From the NCBI RefSeq assembly GCF_014218355.1, contig NZ_AP023368.1:3600001-3664000 (forward strand): 64,000 nucleotides of DNA, read 5' to 3'. The notes below the pieces were generated by a model, which searched no databases, was not told where the DNA came from, and saw nothing but the letters and a program-made list of their open reading frames with translations. Position numbers and translations under genes: made by a program. This document shows positions 7,752-16,297 of the stretch, piece after piece (position 1 is the stretch's first letter; every line of letters begins with the position of its first letter). The stretch comes from Anaerocolumna chitinilytica (lineage in GTDB: Bacteria > Bacillota > Clostridia > Lachnospirales > Lachnospiraceae).

Positions 7752-8339
7752 ATGTCATTGCATAATAAAAACATTGGAATCGCTTTAACCGGTTCTTTTT
7801 GTACTTTTGATAAAACCTTTGAAGAAATTGAAAAACTATTAAGAGAAGATGCCAATGTATACCCTATTCTTTCCTTTAATGCTCAGAAAATTGATTCCCG
7901 TTTCGGTAAGGCAGAGGATTTTCGCCGCAGATTAGTTGAGCTAACCGGCCATGAACCTATTACTACCATTGAGGATGCCGAACCTATCGGCCCCAAAGAA
8001 ATGTTTGATATCCTGGCTGTTATTCCCTGCACCGGCAATACTTTAGCTAAGATGGCTACCGGTATTACCGATACTCCCGTTTTAATGGCTGCCAAAGCTC
8101 ACATCCGCAACAACAAGCCACTGGTTTTATCCATTGCCACCAACGATGCTCTTGGTAATAACTTAAAAAATATCGGTACCCTCTTAAATCAAAAAAATAT
8201 CTATTTTGTTCCCTTCGGTCAGGATAGTCCTACCGGAAAACCCAAATCCATGATAGCTCATACTCACCTGCTAACGCTTACCTTAGAAAGTGCTCTCGAA
8301 GGAAAACAACTTCAGCCCGTTGTCATCAGTCCATTCTAA
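7752..8339 (+). CDS. dpaB: Dipicolinate synthase subunit B
   Basis: A 195-residue flavoprotein-like subunit (SpoVFB), of normal length for the family. The N-terminus IGIALTGSFCTFDK and the PCTGNTLAKMATGITDTPVLMAAKAH segment (about residues 96-118) are characteristic of the DpaB/Pan-flavoprotein fold. It completes dipicolinate synthase with DpaA. A GAGG ribosome-binding site precedes the ATG. The two genes together show that the organism forms endospores. Confidence 0.93.
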   Translation: MSLHNKNIGIALTGSFCTFDKTFEEIEKLLREDANVYPILSFNAQKIDSRFGKAEDFRRRLVELTGHEPITTIEDAEPIGPKEMFDILAVIPCTGNTLAKMATGITDTPVLMAAKAHIRNNKPLVLSIATNDALGNNLKNIGTLLNQKNIYFVPFGQDSPTGKPKSMIAHTHLLTLTLESALEGKQLQPVVISPF

Positions 8340-8388
8340 TATTCACTATTCTATAATAGAAACGCCAAACCTTATTTATATATTTACA

Positions 8389-8465
8389 GGAAATTTGCAC
8401 AAAGCCGAAAGAACGAATGCGCCTTGGAACCAGCGCATGAGTCTTTCGGCTTTGTGCAAATTTCC
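8389..8465. repeat. Long nearly continuous hairpin (24-bp perfect arms plus inner stem)
   Basis: Arms at 8389-8412 and 8442-8465 are perfect 24-bp inverted repeats. The 29-nt interval contains a second stem ATGCGC/GCGCAT (8417-8422 / 8433-8438). There is no T tract on either strand, so it is not a standard terminator, and it is separate from the terminator at 8500-8567. It may be a REP/MITE-like element or an RNA structure at the end of dpaB. Confidence 0.75.
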
Positions 8466-8499
8466 GTCCCCTTTAGAAAAACTAACCTTCTGCTACAAT

Positions 8500-8567
8500 A
8501 AAAGCCCGGAATATGAACCGCCCCCCGTCTGCCTGACAGGGACCGATCCACATCATTCCAGGCTTTT
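8500..8567 (-). terminator. Terminator of the GH16 gene
   Basis: Arms AAAAGCCCGGAAT (8500-8512) and ATTCCAGGCTTTT (8555-8567) pair with one mismatch across a long G/C-rich loop. The minus-strand transcript ends in TTTTATTG. Confidence 0.6.
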
Positions 8568-8573
8568 CTACTA

Positions 8574-9815
8574 CTATTGAACTTTAGTCAGATACCATTT
8601 CTGGGCATCTGTGCCGTTATCCGTCCATTGCTGCACTACCGCTCCGTCCGCTGTAGATGAGTTGGAAACGTCCATTGCAAATCCGGTAGCTTTTGATACC
8701 AGTTTGTAATAGCCACCTCCCACATCTACTATCTTCCACCTTTGCGCATCATTACCATTATCCGCAGCCTGCTGGAGTTGCAGGCCTTCTGTAGCTGCTC
8801 CATAGGGAACATCCAGACATTTACCGCTATGTATAGCAGTCAGTTTATAATACCCGCCTCCCATATCATCGATACGGAATCTTTGATTATTTGCGCTATA
8901 GTTGGTCCATTGCTGTGTCTTTGCTCCATCAGCAGTAGAATTATCTTTGATATCCAAAACTTTTCCGCTGCATTTAGCTGCCAGAGTATAGATTCCGCCA
9001 CTCACAATAGGTGAGGTATTGGACTGAGCCTGATATACTCTAACATAATCTACCAGCATTTGTGCCGGAAAAACAGTTGAGCTGTTTGGACTTCCGGGCC
9101 AGTCTCCGCCAACAGCAAGATTTAAGAGCAAGAAGAAAGGTTTCTGGAATTCTTCTGTTCCGCCTGTACCATTTTGAATGTACATCTCGCAGAACTGAGT
9201 ACCATCAACAAACCATCTTAAATAACTAGCATCCCATTCAAGAGAGTAGGTATGGAACTGAGAGAAATCAAGAGAACCTGAGGTCAGTCCATAATCAGCT
9301 TGTCCATTAGAATCCCAGTGAGCGGTTCCATTCACAAATGCATTATTGTTTACACGTTCCATAATATCAAGTTCGCCGCATTTCGGCCAGTTAACGGATG
9401 TAATATTATCACCCAACATCCAAAAAGCAGGCCAAATTCCTTGGCCGGAAGGAAGCTTGATTCTAGCTTCTATCTTCCCATAGGTAAAACTCTTAATTCC
9501 TTGTGTCTTGATTCTTGCAGAAGTATAATTCATTCCTCCGTAAGATTCCTTCAGGGCTGTTATTACAAGATTTCCACCGTTCTCTGTAACATTCTGTGAA
9601 CGGTCAGTGTAATACTCCAGCTCATTATTACCCCATCCTTTAACACCTGTTCCTATCTCTGCCGTCCATTTGGAGGTATCCAGACTGCTTCCGTTAAACT
9701 CATCACTCCAAACCAAAGACCAGTTTGTAGCAGCTTTTGGGCTCACCGAAGGCAGCATGGAAATAATAAGAGCTAAAACCAACAACAAGCTTACCATTTT
9801 CCCTTTTCTTAACAT
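8574..9815 (-). CDS. Secreted GH16 beta-glucanase (laminarinase-like) with CBM13
   Basis: A 413-residue secreted enzyme that cuts beta-1,3 (or mixed beta-1,3/1,4) glucans. Residues 1-29 are a signal peptide (basic start, hydrophobic core, AxA-type site near PKAA). The GH16 domain spans about 31-270 with the catalytic signature GELDIMERV (nucleophile Glu148, Asp150, acid/base Glu153). GTGVKGWGNNELEYYTD is typical of GH16 laminarinases. A linker leads to a ricin-type beta-trefoil (CBM13, about 277-413) with three repeats containing QxW-like motifs. It is alone in its transcription unit, with a consensus promoter and a terminator. Confidence 0.92.
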   Translation of the reverse strand: MLRKGKMVSLLLVLALIISMLPSVSPKAATNWSLVWSDEFNGSSLDTSKWTAEIGTGVKGWGNNELEYYTDRSQNVTENGGNLVITALKESYGGMNYTSARIKTQGIKSFTYGKIEARIKLPSGQGIWPAFWMLGDNITSVNWPKCGELDIMERVNNNAFVNGTAHWDSNGQADYGLTSGSLDFSQFHTYSLEWDASYLRWFVDGTQFCEMYIQNGTGGTEEFQKPFFLLLNLAVGGDWPGSPNSSTVFPAQMLVDYVRVYQAQSNTSPIVSGGIYTLAAKCSGKVLDIKDNSTADGAKTQQWTNYSANNQRFRIDDMGGGYYKLTAIHSGKCLDVPYGAATEGLQLQQAADNGNDAQRWKIVDVGGGYYKLVSKATGFAMDVSNSSTADGAVVQQWTDNGTDAQKWYLTKVQ

Positions 9816-9837
9816 AAATATATCTCCTTCTCATTTA

Positions 9838-9906
9838 TTATTTCATATCATGCCGCGCGATCATGATATTGAAATCCAGAATATAGGGGATTTTGGGTTC
9901 AGCCAT
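9838..9906 (-). other. Possible upstream ORF in the GH16 leader, 22 codons
   Basis: Between the promoter and the GH16 start lies ATG 9906 to TAA 9838 (MAEPKIPYILDFNIMIARHD and two more residues). Its ribosome-binding site is poor: GGAGG is 17 bases away. Its 3' half coincides with an 8-bp hairpin (ATATCATG / CATGATAT). It could be a leader peptide or chance. Confidence 0.25.
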
Positions 9907-9939
9907 CTTTTATGTAATTGAATCCTCCGTGCAAGGAAT

Positions 9940-9968
9940 ATTATACACTAATTGCTATAATATGTAAA
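9940..9968 (-). promoter_or_regulatory. Promoter of the GH16 gene
   Basis: On the minus strand TTTACA (9963-9968) and TATAAT (9940-9945) are 17 bp apart. The leader is about 118 nt and contains the hairpin at about 9844-9868. Confidence 0.7.
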
Positions 9969-10018
9969 TATATTTTGTTAATATTTGTCGTATTTTTACT
10001 ATTTTCAGGTTGTATAGT

Positions 10019-10073
10019 AAAAAAAACAGAAAGATTGATTTGGGTTTAATTTCCTTCCTGCAATCTTTCTGTT
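10019..10073 (-). terminator. Terminator of the SDR gene
   Basis: A perfect 13-bp inverted repeat (AACAGAAAGATTG / CAATCTTTCTGTT) is followed on the minus strand by an uninterrupted run of T residues. Confidence 0.85.
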
Positions 10074-10082
10074 ATAAACTGT

Positions 10083-11102
10083 TTAACCTCTGATAACTTT
10101 TGCCGCATTTTCCAATGTATCAATTACCTTATCACACCACAGGTCGAATTCTTCATCTTCCTTCTGGCATTCCGGATGACTGAGTACATATTCTACTATG
10201 TTCTTAACCTGCTGGTCAAATCGTCTGGTACAGGTAAACCCGGGAACCAGCCTCTTAATTTTAGAATTATCAAATACCACGGAATTGGCTTTATCACCTA
10301 TTAATGCCCCTTTATAATCCTGATTACTTACTGCATCCAGGAATTCGGAGGAGACGTAGTATGCCTTTAAGTCCACACCCAAAGCATCCGCAATTGCTTT
10401 ATGAATCTGGTTCCAGGTAAGTGTCTCATCGGAAGTAATCTGAACAGCTTCCCCAATTGCATGAAGATTACCCATCAGTCCGATAAACCCTTTTGCAAAG
10501 TCGCTGTTATGGGTTAAGGTCCACAACGATGTGCCGTCACCATGTATAAGGACTTTCTTGCCTGTCAGCATTCTCTTTATTACCTGATAACTGCCCAAAG
10601 CACCATGAACACCTACAGGAACACTCCTCTCATCATAGGTATGGCTGGGTCTTACAATGGTTACCGGGAATCCCTCTTCACGGTAAAGCTTCATCAAATA
10701 ATCTTCACAGGCTATTTTATTTCGGGAATATTCCCAATAAGGATTAGAGAGTGGCGTCCCTTCCGTTATGCGGTAATCTCCTAAAGGTTTCTGGTAAGCA
10801 GATGCCGAACTTATAAATATAAACTGTTTTGTTCTATCCTTAAAGAGTCTGTAATCTCTCTGAAGCTGTTCCGGCACAAATGCTATAAAGTCTGCGACTA
10901 CATCGAAGTTATGGCCTTTAATCAGCTCAGCAACTTTGTCTTCCTCCGCGATATCAGCTATCAATTCTTTTACTTCTCCGTCAAATACGGCATTTTTGCT
11001 GCCTCTGTTCAATAAATACAAATCGTGGCCTTCTTTGATAAGCTCTTTTGAAATGGCAGTGCTTATAGTTCCGGTTCCGCCAATAAATAGTACCTTCATC
11101 AT
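10083..11102 (-). CDS. NAD-dependent epimerase/dehydratase family protein (extended SDR)
   Basis: A 339-residue cytosolic Rossmann-fold protein. The dinucleotide-binding motif GGTGTISTAI is near the N-terminus (residues 8-17). FIFISSASAYQKPLGDY and YWEYSRNKIACEDYL supply the SDR Ser and the YxxxK pair (Tyr and Lys of YSRNK). The closest recognisable relatives are the sugar-nucleotide-type epimerases related to plant CSP41/bacterial NAD-dependent epimerases; the substrate is unknown. It has its own terminator. It is adjacent to, and in the same orientation as, the aldo-keto reductase gene, about 64 bp apart, so they could be co-transcribed. Confidence 0.85.
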   Translation of the reverse strand: MMKVLFIGGTGTISTAISKELIKEGHDLYLLNRGSKNAVFDGEVKELIADIAEEDKVAELIKGHNFDVVADFIAFVPEQLQRDYRLFKDRTKQFIFISSASAYQKPLGDYRITEGTPLSNPYWEYSRNKIACEDYLMKLYREEGFPVTIVRPSHTYDERSVPVGVHGALGSYQVIKRMLTGKKVLIHGDGTSLWTLTHNSDFAKGFIGLMGNLHAIGEAVQITSDETLTWNQIHKAIADALGVDLKAYYVSSEFLDAVSNQDYKGALIGDKANSVVFDNSKIKRLVPGFTCTRRFDQQVKNIVEYVLSHPECQKEDEEFDLWCDKVIDTLENAAKVIRG

Positions 11103-11166
11103 TACCTCCTTTATTTTTACCCGTAAAATATTCTTGCCGGTTTTCTTTCTTTAATACTAACTAGCC

Positions 11167-12303
11167 TTACTTGCCAATCAATACTTCTTCCACTCTTTTT
11201 AATTCTTCTCTGATCTTTAAGCTCTGAGGACATTGTTTTTCACAGAGTCCGCAATCCTTGCAATCTGCAATGGTTTTACCTTCATTCTTTTTATAGCTTT
11301 GCATCTCATTTTTAGCATAATCAGTAAGTCCATAAACATTGTGATAGGTGTACATATTAAATATCTTAGGAATATCGATACCTGCGGGACATGGCTGACA
11401 GTAAGCACAACCGGTACAGTAAAGTTCACTGAACTTCTTTAATTTCTCAACAGATTCTCCAAGCTGTGTCCATTCGCCCTCGGTAAGTCCTTCTGCATTA
11501 CTTGCTATAGCTACATTCTTTTCCACCATATCTATATTTTCCATGCCGGATAAGGCGCAGCTCATGTATGGATTTCCAAGAACAAACTTGAAGGCCAATT
11601 CATAGGTTGATATGGAAGGTTTTCCTGTAAGTTTTGTATAAAGATCTGTCGGAGCTGCCAATCTGCCGCCGCCTACCGGTCCCATAGCTACAACACCAAG
11701 TCCTTTGGAAGCAGCATACTGAATCATTTCTTCATTGCTTCTATCAAGAAGATTGTATTGAACCAGCATGGTTTCCATTGGAATGCCTCTCTCCTCTGCC
11801 TTATCAATAATATACTTGATATACTCTGCTTTATCATGAAAGGAGAAGGAAATATGCTTAATCAGTCCTTCCTCTTTTGCTTTCTTTGCTTCCTCTAAAA
11901 GATTAAGACCAAGAACACTCTTATCAAACTCTTCTTTACTTAGTCCCCAGAAATGATAGTAATCGATATACTCCATATCCAGTTTTTTAAGGCTCTTCTC
12001 TAATAATCTTCTGTAATCGCCGGATTCCTTACATCTATCCACCGGAATCTTAGTAGAAACCATGACCTTGTCTCTGATTCCTTTCAGTCCTTTACCAACT
12101 GTAATTTCACTGTTGTGGTGACAATAATATGGCGCAGTGTCAAAATAATTGACACCTTCTTCGTATGCTTTTAAAAGCATAGGTATCGCTTTCTCGTCAT
12201 CAACATACCATTTACCATCCTTTTCATATTCCGGAAATCTCATACATCCGAAACCTAAAGCTGAAATCAAAGAACCAGACTTTCCAAAACTTCTGTAATT
12301 CAT
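11167..12303 (-). CDS. Aldo/keto reductase with C-terminal 2x[4Fe-4S] ferredoxin domain
   Basis: About 378 residues from the ATG at 12303. The open frame reaches 12477, but AGGGGG precedes the internal ATG and a promoter overlaps the longer version, so 12303 is the real start. The AKR TIM barrel starts MNYRSFGKSGSLISALGFGCMRF and carries the Asp-Tyr catalytic pair in YFDTAPYY, Lys in VSTKIPVD and His in DYYHFW. The C-terminal 70 residues hold CTGCAYCQPCP and CKDCGLCEKQCP cysteine motifs, binding two Fe-S clusters. This class reduces aldehydes or sugars with electrons from NAD(P)H or ferredoxin. It is driven by a MerR-type promoter. Confidence 0.9.
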   Translation of the reverse strand: MNYRSFGKSGSLISALGFGCMRFPEYEKDGKWYVDDEKAIPMLLKAYEEGVNYFDTAPYYCHHNSEITVGKGLKGIRDKVMVSTKIPVDRCKESGDYRRLLEKSLKKLDMEYIDYYHFWGLSKEEFDKSVLGLNLLEEAKKAKEEGLIKHISFSFHDKAEYIKYIIDKAEERGIPMETMLVQYNLLDRSNEEMIQYAASKGLGVVAMGPVGGGRLAAPTDLYTKLTGKPSISTYELAFKFVLGNPYMSCALSGMENIDMVEKNVAIASNAEGLTEGEWTQLGESVEKLKKFSELYCTGCAYCQPCPAGIDIPKIFNMYTYHNVYGLTDYAKNEMQSYKKNEGKTIADCKDCGLCEKQCPQSLKIREELKRVEEVLIGK

Positions 12304-12343
12304 TGCAAAACCCCCTGTGATTCGTAATATTATTTCTAAATAC

Positions 12344-12374
12344 ACTATATCCCATAGAGTTAACTCTAGGTCAA
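12344..12374 (-). promoter_or_regulatory. MerR-type promoter and operator of the aldo-keto reductase
   Basis: TTGACC (12369-12374) and TATAGT (12344-12349) on the minus strand are separated by 19 bp, the overlong spacer typical of promoters activated by MerR-family proteins. The spacer contains the perfect 14-bp palindrome TAGAGTTAACTCTA (12355-12368), which resembles operators of aldehyde-responsive AdhR/NmlR-type regulators. A MerR-family gene lies 2 kb away at 14369. Confidence 0.8.
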
Positions 12375-12563
12375 ATGATTTTCTACTAAATTTTATGACC
12401 ACAATAATATCATTACGAATTTTCTTAAAATTTAATAAATAAATATAAAATTTTAGTAAAAATGTTACTTGAGGCATCTAGGTAACAGGTCTATAATTTT
12501 ATGTTGGGACATTTCTTAAAAAATGATTCCTCTTTAATATTAGATTTATAAAATGGAGTATAT

Positions 12564-14135
12564 ATGAAAAAAACAAACAACTATAGTCAGGCAGTAAGGG
12601 AATATTCAAGGCAAATGAGTATTATTATTAAAAGTATGATTGCAGGGCTTCTTGCAGGATTAATATCCAGTGCTTATCGTTTTCTACTGCTGAAAGCAGA
12701 ATTCGCTTCCTTTTCTGCATATCATTTCATTCGGAACCACCTCCAATTAATTCCCTTCCTCTTTATACTGCTGGCAGGTTTGGGACTGCTGACCATGCTT
12801 CTAGTTAAAAGATATCCTTTAATCAGCGGAAGTGGTATCCCACAGGTAAAAGGGATAATATCAGGATACATAACTCAGAATTGGCTCTCTACTCTGATAG
12901 GAAAATTTGCAGGAGGTATCCTGGCAATTCTGGCCGGCTTATCCCTTGGCAGGGAAGGCCCATCCATTCAGTTAGGCGCTTCTGTAGCTGAAGGCCTTGC
13001 TGATAAGTTTTCAGAAACCAAATTTGAAAAGAAGATTCTCATTGCCAGTGGTGCAGGTGCAGGACTGGCCGCTGCTTTTAATGCTCCGTTAGCCGGTGCC
13101 CTGTTTGCCCTGGAAGAAATATATAAGTATTTCTCTCCAATCGTATGTCTTTCAGCTCTGGCTTCCGCGGTGGTCGCTGATTATGTTTCTAAATTGATAT
13201 TTGGAACTGCTCCTGTTTTTCTATTCGGTCAATTTGCTGATATACCGCTTAAGAGCTATTGGATCTTGCTTCTTTTAGGAATTCTTCTTGGTATTTTTGG
13301 ATTTTTTTATAATAAATCAATTTTGTTATCCCAGAAATTATATAAAAAAGGGCAGAAATTAATAGGTCGCTACATTCTTTTGCTTCCCTTTCTTCTGGCA
13401 GGTATTCTAGGTCTCACCTTTCCCTTTGTATGCGGTGGAGGACATGTTCTAATCAATAAAATTAATTTTAAATCCGGTCTTCTGTTCCTGCTTTTTGCTT
13501 TGGTGCTAAAATTTCTTTTTTCCGTCATATCCTTTGGTTCTGGAGCCCCAGGTGGCATATTCTTTCCCTTTTTGGTCATGGGTGCCCTGGCTGGTGGTAT
13601 TACCGCTAAGATTTCTATCCAATACTTAGGTCTTCCGGAAAATGTTTTCTACACTTTGGTTACTCTGTCCATGTGTGGATTTTTCAGTGCTATCGTACGA
13701 GCACCAATAACTGGTATTATTCTATTAGCTGAAATGACTGGTTCCGTAACTACTCTGCTCCCCCTTACAGTAGTTTCCGTTATTTCATATATGACTGCAG
13801 ATATGTTAAAGAGCGCTCCGATTTATGACTCGCTGCTGCATTCTTTGATTCATAACATAGGTTCGGAATATATGCGGATGGACGTCAATAGTAAGGTTAC
13901 ATTTGAATCAATCATACATCATGGCTCACCTGCAGCCGATAAAAAAATCAAAGAACTGGGAATGCCTGATAACTGCCTTTTAATAGCAGTAAAAAGAGAG
14001 AACCAGGAATTTATCCCAAATGGCAGCACGATTCTAAAAGAAGGTGACCTTTTGGTACTTTTAACGGATGTTAAAGAGGAAGCTACTATTCGAAACAGCA
14101 TTTCTGATCTTACGGAGTCTTCTGTTCTTACTTAA
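12564..14135 (+). CDS. ClC-family chloride channel/antiporter with RCK-C (TrkA-C) domain
   Basis: A 523-residue polytopic membrane protein of the ClC family, moving chloride or another anion (some relatives move fluoride), often coupled to protons. The selectivity motifs are GSGIP (89-93), GREGP with gating Glu131 (129-133) and GSGAPGGIFFP. From about residue 440 a soluble TrkA-C domain follows (LGMPDNCLLIAVKRENQEFIPNG ... LKEGDLLVLLTD in part), expected to bind a ligand and gate transport. TGGAG precedes the ATG. It is divergent from the aldo-keto reductase across a 260-bp intergenic region. Confidence 0.92.
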   Translation: MKKTNNYSQAVREYSRQMSIIIKSMIAGLLAGLISSAYRFLLLKAEFASFSAYHFIRNHLQLIPFLFILLAGLGLLTMLLVKRYPLISGSGIPQVKGIISGYITQNWLSTLIGKFAGGILAILAGLSLGREGPSIQLGASVAEGLADKFSETKFEKKILIASGAGAGLAAAFNAPLAGALFALEEIYKYFSPIVCLSALASAVVADYVSKLIFGTAPVFLFGQFADIPLKSYWILLLLGILLGIFGFFYNKSILLSQKLYKKGQKLIGRYILLLPFLLAGILGLTFPFVCGGGHVLINKINFKSGLLFLLFALVLKFLFSVISFGSGAPGGIFFPFLVMGALAGGITAKISIQYLGLPENVFYTLVTLSMCGFFSAIVRAPITGIILLAEMTGSVTTLLPLTVVSVISYMTADMLKSAPIYDSLLHSLIHNIGSEYMRMDVNSKVTFESIIHHGSPAADKKIKELGMPDNCLLIAVKRENQEFIPNGSTILKEGDLLVLLTDVKEEATIRNSISDLTESSVLT

Positions 14136-14270
14136 TATAGAACCTATCAGACTTAACATCCAGCTTTTATTCTGTGAATTACCCTACTTCCCTGATGTGT
14201 CAACTTTTATATTCTGTAAACTCTTTCATATCTTTCTCATATCCTCACATTTAGTAATAATACGGACTGA

Positions 14271-14299
14271 TTGACACTAGGGAGTTAGTATGTTATGGT
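14271..14299 (+). promoter_or_regulatory. Promoter of the MerR-MocR-methyltransferase genes
   Basis: TTGACA (14271-14276) and TATGGT (14294-14299) are 17 bp apart. The interval after the ClC gene (14136-14270) shows nothing else recognisable. Confidence 0.5.
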
Positions 14300-14310
14300 T
14301 TAAGAAAACT

Positions 14311-14355
14311 ATTGTGTTATCAGCCCTAATATGGACCTTTACACAATCTGATAAC
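14311..14355 (+). promoter_or_regulatory. Interleaved inverted repeats (possible pseudoknot) in the leader
   Basis: ATTGTGT (14311-14317) pairs with ACACAAT (14341-14347), and TATCAG (14318-14323) pairs with CTGATA (14348-14353). The order is S1-S2-S1'-S2', so the stems either form an H-type pseudoknot or compete. The structure ends at the TGGAGG ribosome-binding site of the MerR gene. Confidence 0.45.
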
Positions 14356-14368
14356 TGGAGGAATTCTC

Positions 14369-14758
14369 ATGTATACTATTAAAGAAGTTTCTGAGAGAAC
14401 AGGTCTGTCTATATATACCCTGCGTTATTATGATAAGGAAGGACTGCTTCCTTTGGTAAAGCGCACCCCGTCCGGAATCCGCAAATTTTCTGATAATGAT
14501 ATAGCCTGGCTTGGGTTAATCTGCTGCCTGAAGAATTCCGGAATGTCTATTGAGAATATCAAGGAATTCATGAACCTATGTCTAAAAGGCGAGGAAACTG
14601 CAGAGATTCGTAAGGACATGCTGTTACTGCATAAACAGCATATCTTACAGCAGATGAATGAACTGGAAAAGAGCCTGGATACCGTCAACTATAAAATTAA
14701 TCACTATAAGGAAATTGGTATCTTTCATATAGATGGTGATAAACTTGATGCTGTATAA
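14369..14758 (+). CDS. MerR-family transcriptional regulator
   Basis: A 129-residue regulator. The N-terminal winged helix-turn-helix is canonical (YTIKEVSERTGLSIYTLRYY, then DKEGLLP), followed by a long dimerisation helix rich in leucine (about 78-115). There is no cysteine cluster of the metal-sensing type, so it belongs with the small aldehyde/stress-type MerR proteins (AdhR/NmlR-like), which often control aldo-keto reductases. This matches the 19-bp-spacer promoter at 12344. TGGAGG precedes the ATG. The MocR-like gene starts 26 bp after its stop. Confidence 0.9.
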   Translation: MYTIKEVSERTGLSIYTLRYYDKEGLLPLVKRTPSGIRKFSDNDIAWLGLICCLKNSGMSIENIKEFMNLCLKGEETAEIRKDMLLLHKQHILQQMNELEKSLDTVNYKINHYKEIGIFHIDGDKLDAV

Positions 14759-14784
14759 TATTTTCTCAAATTAGGAGGCTTCTC

Positions 14785-16248
14785 ATGCTCTCTGTGCCAA
14801 TAGATACGGAATCTGCTGTTCCAATGTATGAACAGATATATTCCTATATTAAGAATGAAATCAAGGATGACAGGCTAAGTAAGGGTTCTAAACTGCCTTC
14901 CGCACGAAGTCTTGCCGCACACCTTACTATCAGCCGGAACACCGTGGATATGGCCTATTCTCAGCTGGTATCGGAAGGTTATATTGAATCGGTTCCAAAG
15001 AGTGGCTTTTACGTCGCTGCGGTTTCCGCACTCACTTCCATACCAACCCTGCCTGTCATAAAAAAAGAAGTAAAAAAGCAGATAAAACAATCCTGTCAGT
15101 TTGACTTCTCGCCTTTTGCAATTGATATTAACAGTTTCCCCTATAATACCTGGCGAAAGCTCTCAAAGGATTGTATGAGCGAATACAACAATGAGTTGTT
15201 TCTATTAGGCGACAGCAGAGGAGACGAATCTCTGCGTAATGCTATCGCTGTATACCTTTACAGTTCAAGAGGTGTTATATGTTCCGCAGATCAAATTATT
15301 GTAGGAGCAGGAACAGATTACTTACTGCTGCTTTTATCAAGACTATTCAACCGTAAAAAGCTTGACTCTCTCTCGGATTCCTCAGGCACCTCCCTATCAG
15401 ACACCCGTCAAACGGAAAATGTAATTGCCATGGAAAATCCCACCTATAAGAGGGCATATGAAATTTTCATTGGAATGCAGTATGATGTAATTCCCATTGA
15501 ACTGGACCAGAATGGTATCTGCGTGGACAACCTCTTTAGTACAGATGCAGATGTTGTTTATGTAACTCCCTCTCACCAGTATCCTTTAGGAATCGTAATG
15601 CCTGTAAAGAGAAGACAGGAACTGCTGGCCTGGGCAGCCTTAAAAAAAGAACGCTATATCATTGAAGACGATCATGACAGTGAGTTTCGTTATAAAGGAA
15701 AGCCGATTCCTGCCCTAAAGAGCATGGACTCCTTTGAAAAAGTAATATACCTTGGTACTTTTTCAAGAGCCATTGCACCAGCCATACGTGTAGGATATAT
15801 GGTCTTGCCCGAAGAGTTATTATTATTGTACAAAAAATATCTTGGTATGTTTTCTTCCACCGTTTCAAGAGTAGATCAGTATATTATAACCCATTTTCTG
15901 AGCGATGGCTATTTCGAACGGCATCTTAATAAGATTCGTACTCTGTACAAGAATAAGCATGATTTGCTGCTTCAGACTCTTAAAATCTTTCAGGATAAGA
16001 TTATCATTGAAGGTGAGAATGCAGGTCTTCACCTGGTAGTTTACTTTAAGACTTCCCTCTCAGAATCTGAGTTACTAGCCCTGGCGGGGGATAACAGTAT
16101 TAAACTCTATGGATTAAACAGACATTACATTACCCCGAACAAGAGCAGTTATCCAGGAATTCTTCTAGGTTATGCGAATCTTTCGGAAAATGAAATCACT
16201 GCAGGTATCACCAGTTTGTATGATACTATCAAGTATCACTTAAATTGA
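14785..16248 (+). CDS. MocR/GabR-like regulator with altered PLP site
   Basis: A 487-residue GntR-HTH plus fold-I aminotransferase fusion. Residues about 10-75 are the winged helix (LPSARSLAAHLTISRNTVDMAY), followed by a linker and the aminotransferase-like domain from about 105. The family normally binds pyridoxal phosphate through the lysine of GTFSK. Here the motif is GTFSR (Arg328, codon AGA at 15766-15768), and the EDDYD motif reads EDDHD (His297). A polar insertion occupies about 190-212. It therefore probably cannot form the internal aldimine and may sense another ligand. AGGAGG precedes the ATG. It lies between the MerR gene and the methyltransferase gene. Confidence 0.88.
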   Translation: MLSVPIDTESAVPMYEQIYSYIKNEIKDDRLSKGSKLPSARSLAAHLTISRNTVDMAYSQLVSEGYIESVPKSGFYVAAVSALTSIPTLPVIKKEVKKQIKQSCQFDFSPFAIDINSFPYNTWRKLSKDCMSEYNNELFLLGDSRGDESLRNAIAVYLYSSRGVICSADQIIVGAGTDYLLLLLSRLFNRKKLDSLSDSSGTSLSDTRQTENVIAMENPTYKRAYEIFIGMQYDVIPIELDQNGICVDNLFSTDADVVYVTPSHQYPLGIVMPVKRRQELLAWAALKKERYIIEDDHDSEFRYKGKPIPALKSMDSFEKVIYLGTFSRAIAPAIRVGYMVLPEELLLLYKKYLGMFSSTVSRVDQYIITHFLSDGYFERHLNKIRTLYKNKHDLLLQTLKIFQDKIIIEGENAGLHLVVYFKTSLSESELLALAGDNSIKLYGLNRHYITPNKSSYPGILLGYANLSENEITAGITSLYDTIKYHLN

Positions 16249-16297
16249 AATATTGAAAACGCCTTCATAAGAAGGAAGCTGATTAAAGGAATGAAGA

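Noticed and set aside
8389..8465. Rho-independent terminator of dpaB
   Set aside because: No T tract follows on either strand and the stem is far longer than usual.
12304..12477. N-terminal extension of the aldo-keto reductase
   Set aside because: Overlaps a strong MerR-type promoter; the family start and ribosome-binding site are at 12303.
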